Part shown: positions 7,682-14,853 of the stretch, piece after piece
Position numbering within the stretch: the stretch's first letter is position 1
Layout: the number at the start of each line of letters is the position of its first letter
NCBI GenBank assembly: GCA_014383445.1
Contig: JACNHV010000193.1
Span: forward strand, 1-38,871
DNA from: Candidatus Desulfobacula maris
GTDB lineage: Bacteria > Desulfobacterota > Desulfobacteria > Desulfobacterales > Desulfobacteraceae
Length of the DNA: 38,871 bases
Direction: 5' to 3'
Position numbers and translations under genes: made by a program
The notes under the pieces: model-generated
What the model was told of the DNA's origin: nothing
Databases searched by the model: none
What the model saw: the letters and a program-made list of their open reading frames with translations, nothing else

Positions 7682-8629
7682 TCAGTTTAGGGCTAAGGCA
7701 TTGGGGAAATTGGAGGGCACAAATGCCTTCCTTGCTTTAAGCAGATGCCCTGACAATTCACGACCGGCAATCTTTTGTGCCAATTTGGCCGTTTCTGCAA
7801 TTGCATCAATGTCGATACCGGTATTCACTCCAAGTTGCTCAAACATGTAAACCAGATCCTCTGTCGGCACATTCCAGGACCCGACTTCCATGGTAGGCGC
7901 CCCGTAAGGCGTGCCACTTAATCCGCATATGGCTGTATCAAAAATACGGATACCTGCTTCATAGGCAGCAAGACTGTTTACCAATCCCAGCCCTGTGGTG
8001 TTATGAAAATGAACTGCCAGATTTGTCCCAAGCTTAAGTTCCTGCAATGCAAAAACAGTTTCCTTGACCTGATTGGGATTGACCATTCCAGGTGTATCCA
8101 CAAGAGAAATTTCATTTACACCCAGAAAGGAAAGTTTACTGACAAGTTCCACAAGATCATTTATTGCAACTCTTCCCTCAAATTGACACCAAAACGCAGA
8201 AGTCAGAAAAGCCCTGATGGTCTTCCCTCTTTCCTTACATGCCTGGATAATGGCCGGAATGGTTTTGAAAAGCGCTTTTTTGATGCTGATACCCAGAAGG
8301 GCCTTGTTAAATGACTCACTTCCGGCAATCATAACCCCGATTTCATCCACATTGGTGTCTAAAGCCCGGCGGCAGGCAATTTCATTGGGCGCTAAGCCTA
8401 GTATGGTAACCCCGGGCCTTTTATCAATGGAATTGACAACTTTTTCCGCATCTGCATATTCAGGCCTGATACGGGGATGGGTAAAACCGACACAGTCAAT
8501 TTTGGTCACGCCGCTTTCCATAAGGCTATTTGCAAGAGCGATTTTCTCGACCGTACGTATTTTTGGCAACGCCACAGGTCCGTCCCTGGGACTGGAATCA
8601 ACAATTGTAATTTCTGCTACTGATTTCAC
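7682..8629 (-). CDS. HMG-CoA-lyase-like (DRE-TIM) enzyme
   Basis: A 315-residue TIM-barrel protein of the HMG-CoA lyase/isopropylmalate synthase superfamily. The N-terminal SPRDGP (Arg15-Asp16) corresponds to the catalytic Arg-Asp of lyases; LVDTPGM and the metal-binding VHFHNTTG (His207, His209) are present. The glycine loop, which in HMG-CoA lyase carries the catalytic cysteine (GGCPY), reads SGTPYGAP here, so Thr240 replaces Cys. It may therefore cleave or condense a different acyl-CoA or hydroxy-acid. The start is GTG at 8629 with a poor ribosome-binding site, since no in-frame ATG lies nearby. It sits between the sigma-54 regulator and the MttB gene, all on the same strand. Confidence 0.85.
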   Translation of the reverse strand: MKSVAEITIVDSSPRDGPVALPKIRTVEKIALANSLMESGVTKIDCVGFTHPRIRPEYADAEKVVNSIDKRPGVTILGLAPNEIACRRALDTNVDEIGVMIAGSESFNKALLGISIKKALFKTIPAIIQACKERGKTIRAFLTSAFWCQFEGRVAINDLVELVSKLSFLGVNEISLVDTPGMVNPNQVKETVFALQELKLGTNLAVHFHNTTGLGLVNSLAAYEAGIRIFDTAICGLSGTPYGAPTMEVGSWNVPTEDLVYMFEQLGVNTGIDIDAIAETAKLAQKIAGRELSGHLLKARKAFVPSNFPNALALN

Positions 8630-8706
8630 CTTAAAGCACCCATAAAATTAGTTATTTATTTGAGTTTTGGCTGCTTGTACTTTGATCGATTTTCTTATAC
8701 AGCTTT

Positions 8707-8769
8707 TTACCTTTTGTCATATAACCTAAGCATAAATTGTGCCAGTGCATCAATATCCATTTCCATCAT
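8707..8769 (-). CDS. Possible 20-residue small ORF
   Basis: On the minus strand ATG-ATG-GAA starts 6-7 bases after AAGGA and encodes MMEMDIDALAQFMLRLYDKR before TAA. If one A were removed from the AAAA run near 8712-8715, the frame would continue as KGKKLYKKIDQ and on to a stop near 8655, giving a lysine-rich helical protein of about 38 residues. It may be a genuine microprotein, a frameshifted small gene or a sequencing indel. It lies between the sigma-54 activator and the HMG-lyase-like gene. No family is recognised. Confidence 0.35.
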   Translation of the reverse strand: MMEMDIDALAQFMLRLYDKR

Positions 8770-8814
8770 ATTTTTTCCTTTTGAACCGGTCTTTGAAGTT
8801 TATAAAATAAGCAG

Positions 8815-10179
8815 TTACTCCATATTATACAGTTTCAGTTTTGAATAAAATGTTCGCCTGCTGGTCCCAAGAATTTTAATCGCTTTGGATTTATTTTTTG
8901 CACGATGCAATACATCCTTGATAATTTGTTTTTCCGCATATTGAACTGCTTTGGAGAGCAGATCAGAATCTTTTTCATCCTTGAAATGAAAGTATTGGGG
9001 TCCAGTCTTTTCATGGACAGCATCTTTTTGATGCAGTAGGAAATCAGGAAAATGGTTCGGGGTTATCACCGTTCCCGATGCCATGGTTACCATATAGTCT
9101 ATCACGCCTTTCAATTCACGAACGTTTCCGGGCCAATGATAAGAGTTAAGACCTTCAAGGCAATTGGCAGAGAATATTAAGGTTTGCTCCGTTTTTTTAG
9201 AATGCATTTTCAGAAAAAAATTTGCCAGCAAAGGGATGTCCCCAGGGCGCTCCCGCAATGAAGGCAGGTTGATCGTAATCGTATTCAACCGATAAATCAA
9301 GTCCTGGCGGAAATGACTTTCTTCTATCATCTGCAAAAGATCCTTATTGGTTGCAGAGATAATCCGGACATCAACTTCAATGTTTTTCATGCTTCCAACC
9401 CGTTTGAAATGCCCTTCGTTTAATACTCTCAAAAGTTTAGCCTGGGTAGGCAAAGATGCGTCCGCAATTTCATCCAGAAAAAGTGTCCCATGATTTGCTT
9501 CGACAAAGAGGCCATGGCGCCCGCCGGGCAATGCCCCTGTAAACGCACCTTTTTCATAGCCGAACAATTCACTGTCAATGAGCTGGTCCGGAATAGCCGC
9601 ACAGTTGATGTCCACAAATTTCTTACTCCTGCGGCGGCTGGCATTGTGAATCGTGCTTGCCAGTATTTCTTTGCCAGTGCCACTTTCCCCGTTTATAAGT
9701 ATGGGATAGTCGCTTTGGGCGGCTTTTTGGGCCTTAAATAGAACTGCTTTAAATTTGAAATCTTCACCAATGAGCCGCGAAAATGCTGGCGAGAGTTCCA
9801 GTTTGGGAGAGTTGTCAAAATCCACGGCCCGCCCGGGATTAAAGTATGGAAAATCTCCGACAGATTCTTCCTGGTCGGCCACCAGGAGCAAGCTGTTCTC
9901 CTTAGATCCGGATTTGTTTAATAAGTATACAATAACTTTTGTTTTTTTATGGTTAGTAATCAGTCCTATCTGTTTTTGAATAACCTTTTTGTCTGACCGT
10001 ATAAGCTCGGAATTCAACCGGGACAGTAATTGCCTGATTTTCTTTTTATCTTCTTTTTTTAAAGGGTTATACAGTTTTTCAAAGGCAGTGTTGGCATAGG
10101 TGATACTCCCATTGTTGAATATGGCAATGGGACTCGGATCATTGCAGTTTAAGTTGAAGGGAAGAATATTTTTTTTCAT
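8815..10179 (-). CDS. Sigma-54-dependent transcriptional activator (PAS-like, AAA+, Fis HTH)
   Basis: A 454-residue enhancer-binding protein. Residues about 10-105 look like a divergent PAS sensor (SPIAIFNNGSITYAN). Residues about 130-370 are the AAA+ domain, with Walker A GESGTGKE (164-171), the sigma-54-contacting GAFTGA loop (211-216), Walker B GTLFLDE (231-237) and the LRERPGDIP and WPGNVREL motifs. Residues about 405-454 are a Fis-type helix-turn-helix (KSKAIKILGTSRRTFYSKL). There is no receiver domain, so a small ligand rather than phosphorylation probably controls it. It is divergent from the 27 kb plus-strand cluster and flanked by two sigma-54 promoters with a shared upstream element, so it is the obvious candidate activator of both and may control itself. 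Confidence 0.95.
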   Translation of the reverse strand: MKKNILPFNLNCNDPSPIAIFNNGSITYANTAFEKLYNPLKKEDKKKIRQLLSRLNSELIRSDKKVIQKQIGLITNHKKTKVIVYLLNKSGSKENSLLLVADQEESVGDFPYFNPGRAVDFDNSPKLELSPAFSRLIGEDFKFKAVLFKAQKAAQSDYPILINGESGTGKEILASTIHNASRRRSKKFVDINCAAIPDQLIDSELFGYEKGAFTGALPGGRHGLFVEANHGTLFLDEIADASLPTQAKLLRVLNEGHFKRVGSMKNIEVDVRIISATNKDLLQMIEESHFRQDLIYRLNTITINLPSLRERPGDIPLLANFFLKMHSKKTEQTLIFSANCLEGLNSYHWPGNVRELKGVIDYMVTMASGTVITPNHFPDFLLHQKDAVHEKTGPQYFHFKDEKDSDLLSKAVQYAEKQIIKDVLHRAKNKSKAIKILGTSRRTFYSKLKLYNME

Positions 10180-10210
10180 TGTTGACCGCCCCGCTGAAAA
10201 ATTATCTTTT

Positions 10211-10229
10211 TTTTGTTTAATAACTAAAC
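10211..10229 (+). promoter_or_regulatory. Candidate activator-binding site (UAS) between the regulator and the catabolic cluster
   Basis: TTTTGTTTAATAACTAAAC; with the next base it contains the perfect inverted repeat TGTTTA-N5-TAAACA. It lies 75 bases upstream of the sigma-54 promoter at 10304 and only about 30 bases from the activator's start codon, so occupancy could activate the cluster and also repress the activator gene. A near-identical copy stands upstream of the other sigma-54 promoter. Confidence 0.6.
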
Positions 10230-10303
10230 ATATACAATTGAAGAATTCAAGTGAAAAAATAAAACTTATTGAAATTTATACTGATTTTCATAAAATTCAA
10301 TAA

Positions 10304-10319
10304 TGGCATAAGATTTGCA
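10304..10319 (+). promoter_or_regulatory. Sigma-54 (-24/-12) promoter for the 27 kb catabolic cluster
   Basis: TGGCATAAGATTTGCA fits the consensus TGGCAYRNNNNTTGCA at every defined base, with correct GG-N10-GC spacing. It lies 216 bases before the ATG at 10535, on the same strand. No comparable site was found in the later gaps of the cluster, so much of it may be read from here. Confidence 0.88.
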
Positions 10320-10534
10320 ACTTTATTTATTCCTGATTCTTAAGTCAGAATTAGTGTTACATTAAAAAGGTGAAAAAAGAACTTTTTCTTGCCGGATCAA
10401 GGGTGTCGGAAGCGGGAAGGTTGGACCAAATTTATTTTAAAGGTGTTTAAAACAAAAAATCCATATAATTAGCAAGTTGTATGTGAAATGCCCGTGTAAT
10501 CAACAGGGCGGAGCCATAAAACGGAGGGTACCTT

Positions 10535-12688
10535 ATGACATCTGCGTTATCAAAATTATTAGCACCTGAATCTGTAGCTATTATCGGGGTTTCTGAAAGC
10601 CCGACACGAATTGGAGGGCGGTTATTCAAGTATCTGACCAAACATGGATATAAAGGGGAGCTGGCCCTGGTGAATCCAAAATATAAAGAACTCAACAATG
10701 TTAAATGTTATCCAACTATTTCAGATGTCCCCATGAAAATTGATTGTGCCCTTGTTGCAGTTCCGGGCAAATTTGTTCTATCTGTATTAAATGAATGTGC
10801 CGATAACAATGTGGGTTCTGCTGTTATTTTCAGCTCCGGGTTTGCCGAAATGGGTAATGATGGGAAAAAAGCCCAGGATAAACTAAAAGAACTGGCCAAA
10901 ACAAAAAACATGAAAATCTGCGGACCAAACTGCATCGGGCTGGTTAATTTCAATGATAATATTGTGCTTTCTTTTTCCCAATTTTTGGAAGTTGATACTC
11001 TTATCCCGGGGAATATAGGATTTATTTCCCAAAGCGGGGCGTTGGGCGGGTCTATGGCTAACCGTGCCCAGGATAACTGCATTGGCTTGAGCTATTTTAT
11101 TTCCAGCGGTAATGAAGCAGACCTTGAAGTATCCGATTATATAAAGCACCTGGTTCTCCATGATGAAAAAACAACTGTTATTGCTACAGTCATAGAAGGA
11201 TTCAAGGATGGTGCAAAATTTATAGAAGCTGCGGAACTTGCCCTTGAGCATGGCAAACCCATCATTGTTTTAAAAATCGGAGAAACCGAAGTCGGTAAAA
11301 AGGCTGCTGCTTCCCATACAGGTTCCCTTACGGGTTCTGACTCTGTTATTGATGCTGTGTTGAACCAGAAAGGTGTTATCAGGGTTCGCAATTATGATGA
11401 ATTATTTCAAACTGCTTCATTATTTTCCAAAGGTAAAATACCAAAAGGAAATAGACTCGGAATCATCAGCAGTTCGGGCGGGGCTGGTATCATTATGGCG
11501 GATCATTATACTAAACTGGGTCTGGTCGTTCCAGAACCGTCCCAAAAGACGATTGACCTTGCATCAAAAGAGATGGCCTCTTTTGGTCAGGTGGCAAATC
11601 CTCTAGATTTAACCGGTCAGATCTTCAGTGACCCAACGATGTTCAAGCGATGCATGAGCCTTTTTATTGAAGAGGACAATTTTGATATTATTCAAGTAAA
11701 CATGTCCATGGTTGCAGGGCAGGGAAGCGTTGACAGGGCTCAACAACTGTTGGAATCTGTGAGAGGCAGCTCAAAACCTGTTGTTGCCTGGTGGGCGGCA
11801 GGAAGCTTGTCTGACCCGGGAATCAAGATATTAAATAACAGTAGCATTGCATCGTTCAGATCTCCTGACAGGTGTGCCATAGCAGTTAAATCTCTTGTCA
11901 AGTATCACCAACAGGCAGAAAGAACTGCAGGAATCATTGACAAAAGTCATACTCCAGATGATTCAATCGATTTAAATCATGCAAAGGCAATATTAGAGAC
12001 TAATGATACAAGCTTGAGCGAACATCAAAGCAAAGAGCTATTGAAACTATACGGCATTCCGGTTACAATAGAAAAATTGGTAAATTCACCTCAAGAAGCA
12101 ATTAGTGTTGCCGAAGAAATTGGATTCCCTGTAGTATTAAAAATTGATTCTCCCGATATACTCCATAAGTCAGAGGCTGATGTCATCAGACTTGGAGTCA
12201 GTTCTATAGAAGAAATAGTCTCATGCTATGAAGAACTTATTGAAAACGCAGTCCGGTATAATTCTCAGGCAAGAATCAACGGTGTTGTTGTTCAGGAAAT
12301 GATACAAGGAGGAACTGAGGTGATTGCCGGCATGTCCTTAGATCCACAGTTTGGACCGACAATTGCTTTTGGATTGGGGGGTATTTTTGTAGAAGTTCTA
12401 AAAGACATATCCTTGCGGGTGACACCTTTATCTGAGCCAGATGCAAAGTCTATGGTGCAAGAAATAAAAGGCTATCCAATACTAAAAGGAATCCGCGGCA
12501 GGGCTCGTGCTGACATTGAAGCTGTTGAAGATTTATTATTAAAACTTTCCCAATTGGCCGAAGACTGGAAAGATTATATTGCTGAGATTGATATCAACCC
12601 GTTGATTGTTCTTGATGAAGGACAAGGAGTAAAAGCATTGGACGCACTGGTTGTTCTAAAAAATAAAGATAAGGAGTCATTATGCTGA
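10535..12688 (+). CDS. ADP-forming acyl-CoA (acetyl-CoA) synthetase, fused alpha-beta
   Basis: A 717-residue protein with the standard fused layout. The CoA-binding domain (about 1-130, SVAIIGVSESPTRIGG) is followed by CoA-ligase domains (about 150-450) and an ATP-grasp beta part (about 490-710, FPVVLKIDSPDILHKSEADV, then FGLGGIFVEVLKD). His261 in AAASHTGSLTGS is the phospho-histidine site. These enzymes convert acyl-CoA, ADP and phosphate into free acid, CoA and ATP, a common energy-conserving last step in anaerobes; the acyl group cannot be predicted. GGAGG precedes the ATG. It is the first gene behind the sigma-54 promoter and overlaps the next gene by 7 bases. By eye it is more AT-rich than the genes after 17 kb. 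Confidence 0.92.
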   Translation: MTSALSKLLAPESVAIIGVSESPTRIGGRLFKYLTKHGYKGELALVNPKYKELNNVKCYPTISDVPMKIDCALVAVPGKFVLSVLNECADNNVGSAVIFSSGFAEMGNDGKKAQDKLKELAKTKNMKICGPNCIGLVNFNDNIVLSFSQFLEVDTLIPGNIGFISQSGALGGSMANRAQDNCIGLSYFISSGNEADLEVSDYIKHLVLHDEKTTVIATVIEGFKDGAKFIEAAELALEHGKPIIVLKIGETEVGKKAAASHTGSLTGSDSVIDAVLNQKGVIRVRNYDELFQTASLFSKGKIPKGNRLGIISSSGGAGIIMADHYTKLGLVVPEPSQKTIDLASKEMASFGQVANPLDLTGQIFSDPTMFKRCMSLFIEEDNFDIIQVNMSMVAGQGSVDRAQQLLESVRGSSKPVVAWWAAGSLSDPGIKILNNSSIASFRSPDRCAIAVKSLVKYHQQAERTAGIIDKSHTPDDSIDLNHAKAILETNDTSLSEHQSKELLKLYGIPVTIEKLVNSPQEAISVAEEIGFPVVLKIDSPDILHKSEADVIRLGVSSIEEIVSCYEELIENAVRYNSQARINGVVVQEMIQGGTEVIAGMSLDPQFGPTIAFGLGGIFVEVLKDISLRVTPLSEPDAKSMVQEIKGYPILKGIRGRARADIEAVEDLLLKLSQLAEDWKDYIAEIDINPLIVLDEGQGVKALDALVVLKNKDKESLC

Positions 12689-13281
12689 TTACAGAGACAT
12701 TTATAGTTGATATAGCCATTCAGAAATTATATAATTTTTTTTTAGATGCCGAAACAGTTGGGACTTGTGTCCCAGGATGTGAAAGTGTGGAAATAGTTGG
12801 TGAGAATGAATATGATAGTATCATCCAGACAAAAGTTGGTATTATTTCTGCAAAATTTAAAATCCGGACCCAGATATCTGAGACAGTCCCTTTTAACTTG
12901 ATCCGTACCATAGGACATGGCAAAGAACTTAGAAATCTGGGGCACTTCAAGCAGAAAACCGAAATAACTCTCAAAGAACTGTCTGAGAACCAAACCGAGG
13001 TATCCTACCAGGCCGAGGTGTCCATTGTCGGCCGGCTGGCAACCTTCGGCGATAGAATTATGAAATCAAAAGCAAAAACCATGAGGAAAGAATTCGCCGA
13101 CTCAGTTAGGGCCAAATTGAATCCCGGACACCCGTCAGATGCGGAGAATACCCAGCAAATTGAATTGTCCGAACAGGCAGAAAGTATATGGAGGCAGGTC
13201 ATCACAACCATTATTGGCAAAATTGGCCAGGCCTTTAAATGGGTCTTTCACTTATGCAGATGCTCTAAAAAATCAACTTAA
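12682..13281 (+). CDS. CoxG-like SRPBCC protein
   Basis: A 199-residue protein. Residues about 1-145 match the CO-dehydrogenase subunit G / polyketide-cyclase-like SRPBCC fold: a beta-rich start (ITETFIVDIAIQKLYNFF), VPGCESVEIVGENEY and VSIVGRLATFGDRI. CoxG-type proteins accompany molybdenum hydroxylases and can anchor them to the membrane. The C-terminal helix (TTIIGKIGQAFKWVFHLC) is amphipathic to hydrophobic and could serve that role. An AAGGAG stands before the ATG, which overlaps the preceding stop, so translation is coupled. It lies directly before the hydroxylase 1 genes, supporting a role with that enzyme. Confidence 0.85.
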   Translation: MLITETFIVDIAIQKLYNFFLDAETVGTCVPGCESVEIVGENEYDSIIQTKVGIISAKFKIRTQISETVPFNLIRTIGHGKELRNLGHFKQKTEITLKELSENQTEVSYQAEVSIVGRLATFGDRIMKSKAKTMRKEFADSVRAKLNPGHPSDAENTQQIELSEQAESIWRQVITTIIGKIGQAFKWVFHLCRCSKKST

Positions 13282-13296
13282 AGCATTGGAGAATCG

Positions 13297-13313
13297 GTAA
13301 GGAGAGACCTTAC
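13297..13313 (+). repeat. Small intergenic hairpin
   Basis: GTAAGG-AGAGA-CCTTAC is a perfect 6-base-pair stem with a 5-base loop in the 119-base gap between the CoxG-like gene and the hydroxylase 1 FAD subunit. No T-run follows. It could be an mRNA processing or stability element; support is weak. Confidence 0.3.
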
Positions 13314-13400
13314 AAAATAAACATTCAAAAAGATAAGCAGTGAACTTTAGATCTGGAATACTATAAACTAAGGATACTTAATTCAGGAGAACTTAAAATT

Positions 13401-14273
13401 ATGGATAACTTTAAATACTTTCCTGCAAAAGATGTAACAGAAGCTTGTGCATTACTTGCTCGGTATGGAGAAGAAGCCAAGGCCCTTTCAGGCGGCCAGT
13501 CATTGGTCAGCATGATGAAAGAGAAATTTATCAGTCCGTCTTATATTATTGACATAAAAGGGATTTCAGATCTGGATTATATCCGTTACACAAAAGATGA
13601 CGGGCTTCGGATTGGAGGGCTTACAACGCACAGATCCGTAGAAAAGTCAGACATTATCAGAGAAAAGTTCTTTATGCTGGCCGAGATGGAGTACACCCTT
13701 GCATCCGTCGCAGTCAGAAACTGGGGAACCGTTGGCGGAAACCTGTGCAGTGCTGATCCTGCATCAGATCTTGCGCCAACACTCATTGCCCTTGGAGCAC
13801 AGGTGACGTTAACCGGAGTTGACACAGAACGGGTGGTAAGACTTGAGGAATTTTTTGTTGATTCGTTTGAAACAATATTAAATGAAGATGAAATACTAAC
13901 CGAGATACATATTCCCAATGCTATTATGAGTGGTGGAATCCATACAAAATTTGCTCGCAGAGCAACGGATCTGGCTGTTGTAAGTGTTGCTACATATCTA
14001 ACTCTTGACGTATCCAACCATGATTTGTGTAAAGATATCCGCATTGTTATGGGATCGGTGAACCCAATTCCTTCTAGATCTAAAAGAGCTGAGGAACTTA
14101 TAAAGGGACAAAAAATTAATGACGTTCTTATTGAAAAAGCGGCACAGATTGCATCTGAAGATATTCAGCCAACTGCTGACTTAAATGGAACAGAAGAATT
14201 CAAAAGAGATATTGCCCGGGTTCTGGTACAAAGAACTATTAAAGAAGCTGCGGTTCGTGCTCGCACACTATAA
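13401..14273 (+). CDS. Molybdenum hydroxylase 1, FAD-binding subunit
   Basis: A 290-residue medium subunit of the xanthine dehydrogenase/CO dehydrogenase family, of normal length. The two FAD-binding motifs are clear: ALSGGQSL near residue 32 and TVGGNLCSADPASD near residue 112. The C-terminal CO-dehydrogenase flavoprotein domain follows (residues about 180-285, with VMGSVNPIPSRSKRAEELI). This subunit passes electrons from the 2Fe-2S clusters to an acceptor. ATG 13401 has GGAGA upstream. The order FAD, 2Fe-2S, Mo subunit is repeated in set 2 at 25703-29384, but the two FAD subunits are clearly different proteins, not a recent duplication. Confidence 0.95.
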   Translation: MDNFKYFPAKDVTEACALLARYGEEAKALSGGQSLVSMMKEKFISPSYIIDIKGISDLDYIRYTKDDGLRIGGLTTHRSVEKSDIIREKFFMLAEMEYTLASVAVRNWGTVGGNLCSADPASDLAPTLIALGAQVTLTGVDTERVVRLEEFFVDSFETILNEDEILTEIHIPNAIMSGGIHTKFARRATDLAVVSVATYLTLDVSNHDLCKDIRIVMGSVNPIPSRSKRAEELIKGQKINDVLIEKAAQIASEDIQPTADLNGTEEFKRDIARVLVQRTIKEAAVRARTL

Positions 14274-14361
14274 CCTTTTTTGTTTTTAGGCAATTGCAGG
14301 CAAAACGATACTTTGGTGAACATTTTTGAAATGCAAGATATGGTAGGATAGGAGACTCATT

Positions 14362-14841
14362 ATGGAAAATTTAAGTTTAACGGTCAATGGTGAGCATATT
14401 ACGGCTGAAATCAATCCAGGAACGACTTTACAGAAGTTTCTGTATGATAACCTGGGGTTAACCGGCACCAAGGAAGGTTGCGGCGAAGGATTGTGCGGAT
14501 GCTGCACCGTAAGGGTAGATGGAAAAGCAGTTAAGTCATGTATAATTCTTGCCCTTCAAGCAAGAGGGAAGAATGTTCAAACTATTGAAGGCCTGGCCGA
14601 GGGAGAGAAGTTGGATCTGCTTCAAGAAGCGTTTCTTGATAATGGCGCTTTTCAATGCGGTTATTGTACACCTGGTATGATAATGGCGGGAAAAGCTCAT
14701 TTGGATGAAAATCCAAAACCATCGGAAAAGGATGTAAGACACGCCCTTTCAGGAAACCTTTGTCGTTGCACTGGATACCATAAGATCGTAAAGGCAATCC
14801 TCAGTGTTGATCAAAAAAAAGTAATGGATTTTAAGAAATAG
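14362..14841 (+). CDS. Molybdenum hydroxylase 1, 2Fe-2S subunit
   Basis: A 159-residue small subunit carrying two 2Fe-2S clusters. The plant-ferredoxin-like domain has GCGEGLCGCCTVRVDGKAV followed by the fourth cysteine; the C-terminal helical domain has CGYCTPG and CRCTGY. These relay electrons from the molybdenum site to the FAD subunit. GGAG stands before the ATG at 14362. Only 12 bases separate its stop from the large-subunit start, so the two are co-translated. All eight expected cluster cysteines are present. Confidence 0.96.
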   Translation: MENLSLTVNGEHITAEINPGTTLQKFLYDNLGLTGTKEGCGEGLCGCCTVRVDGKAVKSCIILALQARGKNVQTIEGLAEGEKLDLLQEAFLDNGAFQCGYCTPGMIMAGKAHLDENPKPSEKDVRHALSGNLCRCTGYHKIVKAILSVDQKKVMDFKK

Positions 14842-14853
14842 GGGGTCTGCCAC

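Larger units (their letters stand above)
10180..10534. other. Divergent regulatory region and long leader
   Basis: The 355-base gap between the activator gene and the acyl-CoA synthetase holds no gene. It contains the candidate activator site (10211-10229), the plus-strand sigma-54 promoter (10304-10319) and then about 200 bases of predicted untranslated leader. The leader includes a small hairpin, GAAAAA-AGAAC-TTTTTC, near 10368. I see no recognisable riboswitch. Confidence 0.6.
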
